Part shown: one piece after another, positions 42,911-56,411 of the stretch | Layout: each line of letters opens with the position of its first letter | How positions within the stretch are numbered: the first letter of the stretch is position 1 | Source: Chlorops oryzae | Taxonomy: Eukaryota > Arthropoda > Insecta > Diptera > Chloropidae | NCBI GenBank assembly: GCA_020466095.1 | Contig: CM035809.1 | Coordinates: forward strand, 5,620,223 to 5,684,222 | DNA: 64,000 bases | Direction of reading: 5' to 3' | The notes under the pieces: generated by a model | Seen by the model: only the letters and a program-made list of their open reading frames with translations | What the model was told of the DNA's origin: nothing | The model's database searches: none | Program-made: the position numbers and the translations under genes

Positions 42911-43072
42911 CCTTATATGAAGGACTATTGTTTTGAGTATCTAGAAGATTTTATTTTACCAAAACAGTTGAGAAGTAAAGGACTTATGGCTTATGATCCT
43001 AGTGAACTTTGCCCTAACGAAAATCAAATTTGTCAGATATGTATTGGTTATTTTTCTTTCACAGGACTTTAG
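42911..43072 (+). CDS. Candidate alternative last exon of mtd
   Basis: After acceptor TTTTTTTATAG at 42910 an open frame of 53 codons runs to TAG at 43070-43072, in phase 0, which matches the phase 0 end of the exons at 41186 and 41730. It reads PYMKDYCFEYLEDFILPKQL, RSKGLMAYDPSELCPNENQI, then Cys-rich CQICIGYFSFTGL. The peptide is not low-complexity. A protein ending here would lack TLDc. I do not recognise it, it has no donor, and it could be an accident of an AT-rich intron or a relic of another gene. Confidence 0.35.
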   Translation, partial: PYMKDYCFEYLEDFILPKQLRSKGLMAYDPSELCPNENQICQICIGYFSFTGL

Positions 43073-45562
43073 TCTCGCTTAACTTGTATAAATTGGTTTT
43101 TTTTATGCCATTAACTGTCAATTTTGAATTTTGCTCTGAGACGATAAAGAGTAAGATTATCAATCACGCTTACTTGCTGATAAATTGATTTGTGATAGAC
43201 ATTTAAAATTCTTGCGTTTTATACAATTGCTTATTAGACTATCGAAAGAATTTAATTGCTCTAAGCACGATCGTTCAAATTATGTATTTAACTTTGAATC
43301 GTTTGTACAAAGTCACGAGAGCATCCAATTTTTATGGGATCACGAGCCAACATGTGTTGTGGTGAGAATTCAAGAAAAATTTTTCAAGGAATACGATTTG
43401 ATTGTGAAATGAAATTTTGGTATTTTTCCTTGACCTTCCGTGAGTGTTGTTAAACAATTTTTTGGATATCATTCCAAGGTGCATTTAAACCATATAATGC
43501 TGCAAAAATTTCTTCGATGGTTGACAGGAAAATAAATTTATTTTTCCTAATAAATTTATGATAATTGTTGGAAACTGTCCGCATGAGGCATCCACGGATA
43601 ATTTATTGAATCAATTTCACCAGCTTTTGAAATGAATTTCCTTAACTCTACAATAAATCCCCGGCATTTAACACATCTCAGAGTAGACTTCTTTGTGGTC
43701 AATTAGAGTTCTATTGTCGCATTTATTTCGAGTTCGGTTACAGCATTTGTAAATAAAATGCTCAACCTTCATAGACTCCCCCATTTTGATTGTATGTAGT
43801 TCCATTAGACCTTTTGTTAACAGTGCTCAGAATCGTTTAATTTTGATTAATCATCACTTGAGGTGTTACTCCCTTGAAGTGAATTGACCTTCATAGGTTT
43901 ATAAATTTTTACGATTTTATTTCGTGTTAGTAGTGGGCATAATGCTCGAATGAACGTGCCCAATCAGGACTTGAAATCATTTCGAAAAATTTAATAAATT
44001 TTGTCGCATGATATTTAAAAAAAAAAAAATGTGCTGGTCATGCCGCATTCTGAGGACGGTCAAAATGTAATCTCCCAATTTAAATAGTTAACTATCTTGA
44101 GAGAATTTTTGAGACATTATTTGATAAACAATGGAAAAAAACCTGCATCCATTTTTAGTTCTTACGGAAAAAAGTATGCCTTTTCATGTTAAATAAACGG
44201 TCAATTTTAACCTTTGTGTTATGCCAAGTGTTGACAATATTTTGACTGTAGTACTGAATAAACACGTTGACATCAAAATCATAGAACAACGTTTTAAAAC
44301 AATGGAAATCGTTGTTGAATGTTAATTTACGAAAATTAATATATATTTAACAGGATTACATAGCCGAGTTGAAATGTGTGATGTAAAGCTACAAAACTGC
44401 CATGAAAACTGTTTTTGTTGTTGTTTTCTCTAACAGCATTCTTCTAATTAATGTAAAACATGAAGATTAAGTCATTTGTCTAAAGTTGACTGGCCCTACA
44501 GGCTTGTCTTGTTTGATAGAAATACGACAAAAAAAAAATATAAAAATCATTACCCGACTTTATTGCCATGAAACGTTTTGTGTCACGCTTGCAAAACAAT
44601 TAGATGAGAGAAAAAAAAAATTGATTTTCTTGTCTATCGAGACATTTTTATATAAAAAAAAAAAAAAATAAAAATAAAAAATGTAATAAAAATTGTTCAC
44701 AATTAACACTTTGTTACGAAACCGGCCCCTGAACGTCAACCCAGAGCAGCGGCTGGGCGCTTGCCGTGGGCCGTCGGCCGCCAGACTGAGTTCTATTCCA
44801 TTCAGCCGATTCTTGATTCAACCAAATCGAAGCAATTCCAATTGACAATGATATCTCCCCTCTTTTATTGGTTCACTCTTTATTTATTTATTTATTTTTA
44901 ATTTTTTTTTGTATATCTTTTTTTTGAGAATTTTGTTCCATCACGTTCGACAAGTGTACGGAAAAACGTGCGTGATGCTCTAACAATGTTTGAAGGCTAA
45001 AAGGTTTTTTTTTATAGGAAGTGTGAAAATCTTATCGAAGTTATACGAAATTTTGTTTTATCAATTCGCGTGATAAATTATCTCAGGCTGATGTGTTTGT
45101 TGCAATAATTAAATAATTAAAATTAAAACGTTTTTCAAAAACGAGAAAAAAATTAAATTAAATAAATTTTGTAACCGTTAGGCTACGTGACTGAAGTCGT
45201 TTAGCTTTTTTTAAATGGGACATTATTCGTTGAAGGGTGGGAGTGAGTGTAACGAGATTCTCACAATTAGAATTTTAGAAGTTTTTTTTGAAGGTATTGT
45301 TCGAGGTCTTAGAGCATTTCCATGCCTATTAGAGGGACTTTGAAGCAGCCTAGAGGGTAGTCTGTAAGAGATAAAACATTTCGGTGACACTCATAGAAAT
45401 CGTTATTGATGCCCTCCAAGCAATATTTTAAGGGAATAGTTGCTCTTCCTAAAGACCGGGCTGCATTTAGGTCGCAGCAGGGGAGACTTCAGTTACATAA
45501 GGGGACCCTTCATTTAGACACATATCCCTGTGTAAGAGAGTGGTTACGATTTTAATTGGCCA
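43073..45562. other. Non-coding DNA
   Basis: AT-rich, apart from a GC-rich island at 44722-44790. No exon with splice sites, and no delimited repeat. TTTATTTA tracts lie near 44880-44900. Confidence 0.4.
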
Positions 45563-45573
45563 TACTTTTGTCT

Positions 45574-46094
45574 TTTTGTGAAAGTGATTATAAAACAAAA
45601 GTATCTCAACCTAGCGAACGGGCGCTGGGTTGCGCAAGACTCCTGCGGGGTCACTGGACAAATCTGGCCATCTTTGAATAAGAGATGCTCCAGAGAGCTA
45701 GCAGGACTAAGCAGTATATCCATTTACCAGACGGTATCAATACTCACCGGTCACTGCCTTTTCGGCAGACATGCAAGAAGGCTAGGTGTCCCATATAACG
45801 ACTTTGGCCGAAGCTGTCGCTCAGAAGAGGAGGATGAATCTATCCTTCACCTCATGTATCAATGCCCAGCCCTTGCAAGAAGTAGAATGTCCTTATTGGG
45901 GTACTCCAACTTTATCAGCCTTACCGGGATATCTGAAAGTAGAGTTACAGACACGCTCGGTTCATCCGGAAGTCCAATTGGCTTCACCATTAAATTGTAA
46001 GGGGCAAGTCGTGTCATCTTGTGGTATCACAATGGGCCTAACTAATGTGCCTACGTGAGCAACAGCTGCCACTGCAACCTAACCTAACCTAACC
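45574..46094 (+). pseudogene. 5'-truncated LINE (Jockey-like) with 11-bp target duplication
   Basis: The direct repeat TACTTTTGTCT brackets it (45563-45573 and 46095-46105). From about 45605 to 46000 one frame encodes the C-terminus of a non-LTR ORF2: LTGHCLFGRHARRLGVPYND, then CRSEEEDESILHLMYQCPAL, the RNase H-adjacent Cys/His tail (HARRLG...C...H...CP). The 3' end is GGTATCACAATGGGCC, followed by four CCTAA-type repeats. It is a normal 5'-truncated insertion in the same orientation as mtd. Confidence 0.88.
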
Positions 46095-46105
46095 TACTTT
46101 TGTCT

Positions 46106-48636
46106 CAATTCAAGGGAACCCCCTTTTTGTTCTCAAAATTTATCAATCAAGAACACGCAAGAAGAAGTTGAGATAAAAAAAATAAAATTTTTAGTTTCGG
46201 GGGGATTCAGGCGGTATATCCCTTTTCATGACAAATTTTTATTTCGGAAAATTCGTATACTCATTCCATATGCTCTGTGGATATGAGACTGGTCTCAGCC
46301 TTCGTGAAAAATCTATCGACACCCTTCGTTTTCTATATACAGAGGAACCTCTTGTGTGCGGTCATTCAATGAAACCATATCAGAGGCTCCTCTCGAGGTT
46401 TGAACTAATAACGAGCATTCAGAAAGGCATGATAAAAGTTAATTATAGAGGAATGATGAGGTTTCACAATAAATTGCTTTTTTGTATGAAGATTTGTTAA
46501 CGCAAAATGTGGGAATGGATTTCAGGCGACTTTTTTTGTAATAAGGTAGGGCACTGACCATGCCTTCAACAGAGCTATGACAACGACTCAAAGCTGTATT
46601 CATGAAAAATTGAACCGCTAACAAATGGGTTTTGTTTATAATATAAAATTGAGAGGGAATAAAAAGAGGAACATTTAAGGAATCCATTATTATTAAGTAA
46701 TATCAATAAATGAATCACATCTGACGTGAACTTTATAAACAATGTAACTTATAAGATTTTTCTTATCATTGAACATGAGTCTAAAACATGATCGAACTTG
46801 ATCAAAAAAACACCCAAAATTAGGTTATGGAATCCTCATCAGATAACCAGAAATTTTCGGATTCAATTGCGTTTTAAATCCCGTAATCAATTTAAAATCA
46901 AAAACTGCCTATAACCGATTTAAAGGGCCTTCTTCTCATTATCGGAGGGTTTTTATATAACTGAATCATTTTTTATTTTGATTTTGCTATTTCTTATTTT
47001 ATTTTTTTTTTTATTTTATTTTTAAAACAACGTTTTTTTAAAAATCTCTCATATAAAGGTTATCGCTTTTATTTTTATTCATCATTTGAGATTTGAAATT
47101 TTAATTTGTGAACTCGATGGGGGAGTTGATAAAGACAAAAATTTTTTTTTTTTTCCATTGAAAAAATATTCATAAACGAAAGCTCATTAAAAATCTAAAT
47201 CGAATGTAAAAAAGAAATCACTTAAAATGTTGTTTAACGACTTGTTTTTATAAAACAGAAATTTATTAATTTTGATAAAGAATATCGTTGATAACGAACG
47301 CAATGTCAAAGGTTATCGGAAAAGAAAAAGGAAGGAATTTAAATCGACATTGAAAGAGAATAATACAGTTTTAGGTATTCCATTAGTCGCATCATCCTCA
47401 AAATCGCGCTATCTTGCTGTTTGAACATGTTTCAATTGGTTAAGGAAAATTGTTCTAGCATGCGATAAAGATTTTATGTCACGTAGCAAGACCTTTGAAT
47501 AAAGTTTTGAACTTTTTTGTTGAGTTTATTTTTACCGCTTTGGGACTGCAGATCGAAATGGACCGAGTAATCTGAAAAGCGACTTAATCGCTCTTATTTT
47601 AGAATTTTAATATTTCTGTTTGTTTCAAATTTTTATTGTTGATTTGTTTATAGTCGAATTCCATACAAATACAAAACACAGATATACAGATGAGGGGCAT
47701 TAAAACAATATATATGTATGTATATATTTTTATATATTTCCTCCAAAAAACTATGGAGAGAGATCGCGTTCAAACTGAGCACTCGCTCCTTTTGTTCTGT
47801 GGGTATGAGATTCATCCAGGCCCCTTGATAATTTTTTGGGTTGCAGAATATAAAAAGGAGCTCATCCATGCCACCTATGAAGATTGAGAACGAAAGGTGT
47901 TTTGCTTGATTGATTCCTTGACATCACAATTAGTCATGGCTCACATTGAAGGAATATAGAGATCTCTTTACAATTCGTCTTTGTGTTAATAGCAAAATTT
48001 TAATGATGTTGCTTTGGGCCATGGAAGACTTTATTGAATTAAATACCGTCTTTTCATCAGATCTGTGGCCATTGACGGAATCTTTGTTGAATGTTGGTGC
48101 ATTCCAATGAAGAAGTAGTTTAGGGACTCACTAAACAATGCTCAAATCATTTTAATGCCCACTATGATCACTGATTTCTTCCAAAAACCTTCTGAAAGCC
48201 TATTATTCCAGCCAAGTTTTTCTCGTTTATATAATTTATGTGTATTCTTCTATTGCGAAAAAGTCGTTAATTACTAATTGAAATCGATTAATATGTCTTA
48301 TCCAAAGAATCTGCTTTATATTTCTTAATGATTTTCGTATTCAAAAACGATCTACGTTTCGATTTGTTTAGCATAAATAATTAATAGACATCAATTTCGC
48401 CTATTAAGAAATTTCAAAAGTACTCGCAATTTAATCAATTGCAAAATTTACGCAGTGATGGATGATTGGATTGGATAACAGAAAAGAGCATCGATCAAAG
48501 TATCTGATAAATTTTTAAAGAATCTTTTTATAGTACTATCGTACCTCGATAGAATGAACGCCTCTACAGTAGAGTTGGGCGGGCGATACTTGAGAAAGTA
48601 TTCACTTCGATAATATCGGAATTGTAACGTATCTAA
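46106..48636. other. Non-coding DNA
   Basis: AT-rich DNA without a supported gene. Long T runs at 46985-47035 and 47140-47154. Confidence 0.4.
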
Positions 48637-49376
48637 TTAAGGGGGTCTTCTCATTGAAAACCCGTTTTTTGGACCCTTTTTAAAAAAATTCTTATTTGAA
48701 AACGCAAAGAATAATTGAAAACTTTTTTTATTTATTGTATTACAAAAGGTTCAAAGTAAATAAAAAAATTTTTTTTGCCTCGATACGTGGGTGTTCAAAA
48801 AGTAATGAGACTTCAAAGTTGGTGGTGAAAAAAAAAGGTGTCGTCACGGCGGCCACGATTCCGGGTCTCCGGAGCGTCCGAAATGAAAAAAAAACGGGGT
48901 TATAATCAGTATAGATGTAATTCTCGGGTGAACCTCAAGCTTAATTTTGTGATTTTTTTTTGACAAAATGGCGGCCATTCAAAAAAAAATTTCAATTTCG
49001 GGCTTTTTTTTTGTAGTTTAGTGTAAAAAAAAAATAGTAAAAAATTTTTTAAAATTATGGTCGAGGTTCACCCGAGAATGGTGACAATTCTGCGTCGATT
49101 CCACTTTGTTTCATGAAAATCGGTTCAGTTGAACTGGAGATATCATGGCCGCCAGTTCGAAAAACGTGGTTTCGAGATAAACGCGTTTAAAGTTTGAAGC
49201 AACGCAAAAATTACTCGTTTTAGCGCAGATCTTGCTCGACAAAGAAGGCTATATCCTCTAAACTATTTCGAATTTCAAAAAATCCTTTTAGGGGCATATT
49301 CACAACTACCCAAGCTATAAATAAATGCAAAAAAAAAGTCGAAAAAAAAAGTTGCTCAATGAGAAGACCCCCTTAA
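48637..49376. mobile_element. TTAA-flanked TIR element, 740 bp (copy 1)
   Basis: TTAA (48637-48640), then GGGGGTCTTCTCATTGA; TCAATGAGAAGACCCCC before TTAA (49373-49376). Almost base-for-base the same as 60367-61108, and structurally related to 4133-4873. There is no transposase, so it must have been moved in trans. The TTAA duplication fits piggyBac-type transposition. Confidence 0.93.
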
Positions 49377-52300
49377 TGCAATGATTATTAGGTTGTGTAA
49401 AGTAATTAACCCGCTTTGTTATGAAAATCGAGAAGATCTTCATAATGTATTTGAGGATTTTCTATATTGTCTTCGGTCGCATCAAAAAACTGTCTCCTTC
49501 TCTTCTATTGTTTTTAACACCAAAGCCAATGATCGCGATCCCAAAATATCTTTTTTCGACGTCGGAATTTTAGTGTCGATTTTCAATATGTCGAGAATAA
49601 AAATATTATTTAAAAATATTTCAAATACATCGATACTTGAGTGCATCGATATTTTCAACTGATACCTCCTCTATAGGGTGATTTTGTCAGCAATCATGCC
49701 GGACGGAGGGAATTTTCATGTATTGAGGCATTTTTTCTATTAAGTTTTTAACCATTTTCCTACAAAAAAAAAAAAAAAAGAAAAGGGATTTAAAAATATA
49801 TCGGAGAGAAAAGTAGCGTGAAAATACTGTCCTTTCTCTGATAGGAATTTATTTTCTAATTCCTTCTTCTTCTTTTTATCTTCCATTTACCCCAGTGGGG
49901 CACAAAGCCAATTTCTGATTCCTTAAGAGTATTGAATATTTTGACCATATATATAGGTATAGTAGTCTTTTATATTTTTCGACGGGCCTGACGGAAAAAA
50001 GAAACTTTGATAATGGGGTATTTTTTTTCTTCAAAAAATTTCATTCGGGTAAAAAAATATTGTTCGGGGAACAATTCATCGTGATTCCAGGAACAGTGGG
50101 AGTTTTTCCGAGGCGCCTTGCGAAATTTCTTTTATACTAATTGATTTGCTGCACGTCAATTATTTACTTATGTCAATAATATTTCGGGCAAGACTTTTTA
50201 AGAGAAAAAAAGCAATAAAATTAAACGGAATAAAATGAGAGTAGAATGAACGATGCTCATTGATCATGGCAATTGACATTGAGATACTAATTGACGCTTC
50301 TTAGACGGGCGATCACTATAAATAGAAGATGTGCAAACCTTTTTTTTTTTTGTTTTTTGTTTTTGTCTTTCTTTATTTTTTTTTTTCGTTCTGAATCATG
50401 TCAAGATGCGCTTTGGCGAAAGTCAGGGGAAAAATATTTCATGGAATAATTTTTACGCTTTTGTGTGTCTTCTAATTCACGTAAATGTTGATGACTCCAA
50501 ATGCGTCACACGTCACACGTCGCAAGTCGATCGGTGTTAAGTAAATGTTTTGAATGTGCTGTCAATGTGGGTTAATATTTCATAACAGCATTTTCCAATC
50601 GACATTATAAACAATGCGAAGGAAAAAGTTTTGTTGCACACATCACAAACTGACGATCGATTGCATTATAAGTATTGCATTGTATGCCGATCGATCGACG
50701 TCACGTCACACGGTTTATTCTAGACACGTGCAAATATTTGTTTGTGATTTCCTTATGTATGAACTCGAACTTGTACAATTAAAAAGCCATTTAAAGTCAG
50801 TTATTATTCCAAAGTATTTTGTTTTCTATTAAATTAATAATGCTTGCTTTTATTGCCAATCGAACATGGGAATTCAATCCAGTTTTTGCTAATAAACACC
50901 GCTTGGAGCAAGTCTTAAGGTGGTTTCGCGCACCCTCATCAAAAATGTAATTGAAAGTAATTTCCATTCTTTTTTCTTCGCAATATAACAATTAAAACAA
51001 TTTTCATATCCAACATGAAGCAAAATAAATTGTTTCAGAAATCAATCGATTTTAATTTGATTTTTACGACCATGAGATAGAGAAAACATTTTAAATATCG
51101 CATGCAATAATATATATCTCCTTCTCTTGAAGAGAATACACAAAATACAAATGACAGAGCTAACAAAAATATTGACCTAACAAGACTGGTTGTTTTTTTT
51201 TTATGCTGTCATCATGAAGGGAATTTAAAGAAAAAAAATAAAAAAATAAAAAAAAAAACTTTTAATAACATGCGACAAAAATAACAAGAAATCAGTAAAA
51301 AAATATAAATTTTATCGCTCAGTCAGTGCTGTCCGTTGCGTTTTGCCTTATGGGAGCGAAGGTAATTTTATTTTTTCTTTTTTTTTTTTGGATCATTGAC
51401 TGGATCGGACGGTTAAGTTGGTGTTGTTAGCAAATCGTACCACAGTCAAACCGATCTGCTTTAAATTTTTAATAAATTAATCGGAATACTTAAAGAAGAT
51501 TTTTTGTGTCAGGGAGAAGCTCTGAATAAAAAGACCATTTTAAGTGACTCAGTTCAAGGGGACAAAATGAAAGAAGAAACCTCCCAAAAATGAATGGTTT
51601 CTTTAAAATGTAAAGCAATCCAAAGAGGCGTGGAAGAGAATTTGGGGACTTTTATTGGAAAAATTCAATACTGGAATTATCAAATACTGTTCGATATATG
51701 AAGACTATTCGGACTAAGGAATCGATAAGGATGCTCTAAGATATTTTGCCATTCAATTAGAGTCAGAGTCGAGTCAAAGTAAGCTCATCTTGTGTTCCCT
51801 TAACGCATAAGGGAAAAATTTTATTCTCACATAATTTTTACGATTTAAAGCAATTATTATTTACGACATTTTTGCAAGACGTTAAACTTATACGTGGAGA
51901 AATTTGACGCTTATACTGTAAGGGGCTAAGAGGAGGTTTGAATGTAAAAATTTGAAGGAAGGACTGATTCGAAGTCTGCCTATCTGGGTGATTCTGGTAG
52001 TTTCCCTCTTTTGAAGAGGGTGATCGCGAGTTAGCTTTATTATGAGCCATTTAAAATTTCCATAATGACAGTCCATAAGTGACACTCTGAAGAAGAGTCC
52101 TTTATACAGAATACCAAGGCCTCTTTAGATTAGTATAAAACAAAAAGTCTGCTTCGGATAAGCCAACTAAACAGCTCGTGGCTCGTTCAAAAATTTCCAA
52201 ACACGGGACAATCAGTGCCTTCCTTTTCTGGCCCCGCCTTTTGATCACTCTTGCCGGCCAATCTTTGAACAGCCGAAATATTTACCAATTTAATTACGAA

Positions 52301-55300
52301 ATCCAAAACCCACTGACGTCAGTAAATTAATCACATTGAGGCAAGATGGCTTATCACTCTTCCTTAAATCCACAGCTCTTTCTTCATTCAATGCTATTTA
52401 CGGCTTTGGAAAATACTTCCGCACTCTGTATCTTTGAAGCTTCGAATCAATATTTTAACGCAACATTTCAATCGTGATAACATTTTAATCCGAAAGAAGA
52501 CGAAGAAAAAATAAACATTTATGCAAAATCAATTCGGAAATATTCGGTATTCGCTTGCGATAACCAACCTCAATTGCATAACACATATGAGTACATCAAT
52601 TGATAAAGACTTTTATTGATTTTCCAAATTTTTTCTTTCAAATCTTATTCACTGACGCAAAAGCGAAATGTCTACACATTTTTCGAAAGCCTTCGAATTG
52701 TACAATCTGAAAGAAGAAATAAAGCAATAATTTTCTCTCACCTTCGGTCGGTAATTGATAGCTTAAATAAGTGAATTTCAGATCAAATTGATCGTTTCAA
52801 TTTACGATTTGCGTAAAACTAAACTACACGACATCCAGACAGTCACTGTTTGAAACATCCCAAACTGTGAGGAGAGATTCAATTGCAGTTGAGATAATCG
52901 ACCAAAGATTTTTGATAATTATAATTGAATATTCCTTATCTTTGATAAAAGAAAGGTGGATGCGAGAGAAAGTCAACAGGAAAATAAAAATAGAATAGAT
53001 GCTTTAGTACTAATGACTTTGCGATGTTATTATTGCATGCGAGTTTTTTTTTTTTTTTTTTTTTTTTGCAATTGAGAGCTCTTTGTGTTCTTCAATTGAA
53101 TTTCAAGACTGAAACAACTCAGAGCATGGTTGAAAAATTGCATAAAAAAATTCATTTATCAATAAGTGACTTGGCTGTGAGCCCGGCTTAGATTGATCGC
53201 GAAGATCTTTCCTACGAGGGTTGATCGAATTTTGTTTTCTTTTTCAATACGAGAAAGTGAACATCGGCTTTTCAGTCTCTTTTCCAAAAAATAAGAACAT
53301 TCGACAATGCAAAATTGGAACAGACATTAATCCATTTTAGCCCGACAACAACAAACAAGCCATTAATATTGTTCGAAAAATCGAACAGCCAGTCCAAAAT
53401 GGGTTTAATGCAGTCCAATATAGTACGAACCGGGCCTTTTGTCATGTGGACCTCTTCGAGTGTTGTTAAAAGGACGAGCGAAGCATAGGCCTAAAGCTGC
53501 TTTGAACCGAGTTGCTTAACAAATTAGATACCCTTGCGGAATATCGCTCCTGAGATAGTAACTAACTTCCTCCCCGTGTCTCTCCTCACTCTCGGCAACC
53601 TCCTCCTTGGAATCGTACTCCTTTCTTCATACCTCCCATTTATTCGTATTAATTGGATTGAAAAACCTATTGTAATTGAAATTGTATCGCCGCAAACTTT
53701 TCAATATGCAGCGATACCGCGAAAAACTCTTTTTATATGTCATGCGAGAGAAATGCTATGAATGATATAATTTCTCTCCGTTTCTTATAAAGCTCGTTTC
53801 AAAAACTGTTGCATCTCTTTTTATCTTAAAATCACCTCCATCCCGCGTTATTTATCAATCGCACCCACGCGTACGCGATTGCCTCTTTTTTTTTATTGAG
53901 TACTTAAAGATTCCTTCCAGAAAATGTTTATAAATTAATTTTCGCAATTCAAAAACATTATACATCCATAGATGTATGTAAACATTTAAGAATTGTTGTT
54001 GAACAGTGGCGTGGGTGATGGTGATCGTTTATTACTTCGGTGCCAATAAAAAAAAAAAAAAAAAAAAAATTATAAAAAATAAAAAAAATTAAGAACAAAT
54101 GATTGTATAAAACGAAATTGTTTTTCAAAATTTCCATTAAATTCCTTAACTGAAATGTTTATAATTTTCATTTCTTTTGATTTCATGTTTTGTGTTTTTT
54201 CTCTCTTTGTTTTTATTTTCATTTTTATTACTTCGTTTGTTTTAATTTTTTCTTTAAACTTTAATTTATTTCTCTCATTTATTCAAGTATTGAACGCGAT
54301 TTGCTTCGAATATATTACACACACACACACGCAGGCACTCACAATAATAAAAGCCATGCCCATGCTCAGTGATAAATGTCGCTTTTACAGTACTCGCATA
54401 AAGTGTTCGTACCCAATTGTCTGCTATTTGCTCATTTTTTTTTAAAGTTATTTTCAGTAGTTACAATGCTATTTGCTGTTGCTTCTGTCTTCTTCATCAA
54501 TGGGTGTGCGCGATGAACAAAAAGAAGACAAAAAGAATTCAAAACGTCGTTATTGAGTACTGCAATTATTACGAGGGTTGATCGACAAATGTCGACTATC
54601 AGCAATTTTATTTTTTTTAGAACAAGGGTATGTCGTTGTTGATGTTTTTAGGAATTCAGAAAACTTTAAAAATTATTTTATATACTTAATTCAAAAGTGA
54701 CACAACTCGAAATATGTTGTTATTTATTAAAAAATTTAATTTTTTTTATACTTTTTCTATAGAACAGAAAATCTGTAGAATTTTTTTTTCAGTTGTGTCA
54801 CTTTTGACGAAAGAGTGCGAATACTACTACGATGTGTTTGTTGCTATAGGTACTGTTTATATAAAAGATAATTTTTTAATTCTTTTCACGGGAAAGAGGT
54901 CGTTCTTAAGAGGAGGTTATGCTTCTTGGATTTATTATTTAACCCATTAGTAACCATTTAGTATATGACTGATAAACAAAAATTTTGGATATTTCAGTGG
55001 CCCAAATTAGATGGGTTTCCTTACATTTAATCCTCTAATTCCTGGCTCTGTCTCTAGACGGACTTTTCTCGAATTTCCAAAAAAAAAAAAAAAAAATATA
55101 ATAATAATTTCAGATTTTGTTTTACTTTCTAAAAATAGTCATATCTGAACTTTTCATTGAAAAAAAAATTGTGTCATTAGAGAGTTAACCACTAAAGACC
55201 CTCCATACCTACTCCATTTTGCTGACTTCTTGCTTCAAAAAATAAATAAAAAGCACTCTTGCTAAAGGGTCGGAGCGATTTCCCGCAGCTTCGGACGTCC

Positions 55301-55640
55301 TAAAGAGGTTCAAAACATTCCACTTCTAACAGAATTCAAAGGTAATCCGAAGAAACATCCCTTCGGTCCTCTCTACTTTCCGCTTTAAATACTTACACAA
55401 ATACCTTTAAATTTATATCATGACATAAAAATTGATGTTCCTATGCAATAAACTTTTCAAGCGACCATCGTGTAACGAATTTTATTTACTACATTTACAG
55501 AGTCTGTTCCGTTCTTTACAATTCAAACAGTGAAGCCAAGCAATTAAACAAACCAGCCAGATAGCTAGTCCGTCATTCAGCCATTTAGCCATTCAGTCAA
55601 TCAGCCTCGTCGTCCGCTGTTGTTGAGTCTTGTCTGTTTT
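49377..55640. other. Non-coding DNA
   Basis: About 6 kb with no supported exon. Poly(T)/poly(A) runs occur at 53046-53067 and 54050-54070. CGATACTTGAG words on both sides of copy 1 (near 48586 and 49630) hint that it landed inside another repeat. Small open frames here are not protein-like enough to call. Confidence 0.4.
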
Positions 55641-55658
55641 TGTTGTCTCGCGGCTTCT

Positions 55659-55666
55659 ATATAAAA
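55659..55666 (+). promoter_or_regulatory. Candidate TATA box of an internal promoter
   Basis: TATATAAA is followed about 30-36 bp later by TTCGTTCGCGCAGATACC, a plausible start region, and then about 500 bp of leader up to an ATG at 56195 in fly Kozak context (GAAAATGG). The +GC region 55590-55700 stands out from its AT-rich surroundings. No transcript evidence is available. Confidence 0.4.
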
Positions 55667-56194
55667 TTTGTATTTTGTTTTCGTTCGTTCGCGCAGATAC
55701 CGAACGTAGGAAAAAAAAAATTGTTTTTCTTTTTTTCATTTTTTTTTTTTTTTTTTTTTTTGTTTTTGTTTAATTCAACTAAACTTAAGTTTTCGAAATT
55801 ATTTTTTATGCACAGTCACAATTTGTGCTTCGATTGCATGGCATCTCTCGAGCGTTCGTAGTTTGTCGGTAGTACGAGTAGCAATTGAGCAACTGAATTA
55901 TACCTCTTCACAGACGTAAATCCTCGTTGGTACAAGTTTCAAAAGAAACGAAGTCAAAGAAAAACAGAAAAAAAAAAAATATTTTTAAATAATATGTGAC
56001 TCTGTGGTTTCTTGCAAAATACTCGAAGAAAAGCCTTGGGATTTTTATTAAAAATTCAGAAGAAGAGAACAAGCCAAAGAAGAAAGTGTTAAATAACCAA
56101 AAAAAAAAAAAAGAAATCAAAATAAATTCTTGCAGAAATTTTCGCTAATTTTTGTTGAAGTTCGAAAAGTTTGTAGAGAATCAAAAAAAGGAAA

Positions 56195-56411
56195 ATGGAG
56201 AAATTCGCGAAGAACGACGAACTGATCTTGTCACTCGAAACCCATAAGAATATGCCGTTAGCCAAGGAAAAAAATAGCAAAAACAATAATGATAATAATA
56301 ACAATAACGGTAAAATTACATTTTCGTCGGTTGTCGATGCAGTTACGGCTAAAAAAATTGACCGGAAAGAAGATGAAATGGACCAAAGTCGCCAAATATA
56401 TTAAGCAAAAG
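56195..56411 (+). CDS. Candidate alternative first exon (short mtd isoform?)
   Basis: An ATG at 56195 (context AAAATGG) opens MEKFAKNDELILSLETHKNM, then an Asn-rich run, GKITFSSVVDAVTAKKIDRK, EDEMDQSRQIY and a TAA at 56402. A good-looking donor AAAAG|GTAATA at 56412 lies just after that stop, and a weak donor G|GTAAAA at 56310 lies inside the frame (phase 1). So either the inner donor is used or this is an upstream open frame in a leader exon. In the OXR1 family short TLDc-only isoforms start from internal promoters, which would fit the position, but the peptide is not recognised. Confidence 0.4.

Noticed and set aside
46075..46096. CCTAA repeats suggesting a telomere (TTAGG type)
   Set aside because: Only four units, exactly at the 3' end of a LINE with target duplication; flies lack TTAGG telomeres.
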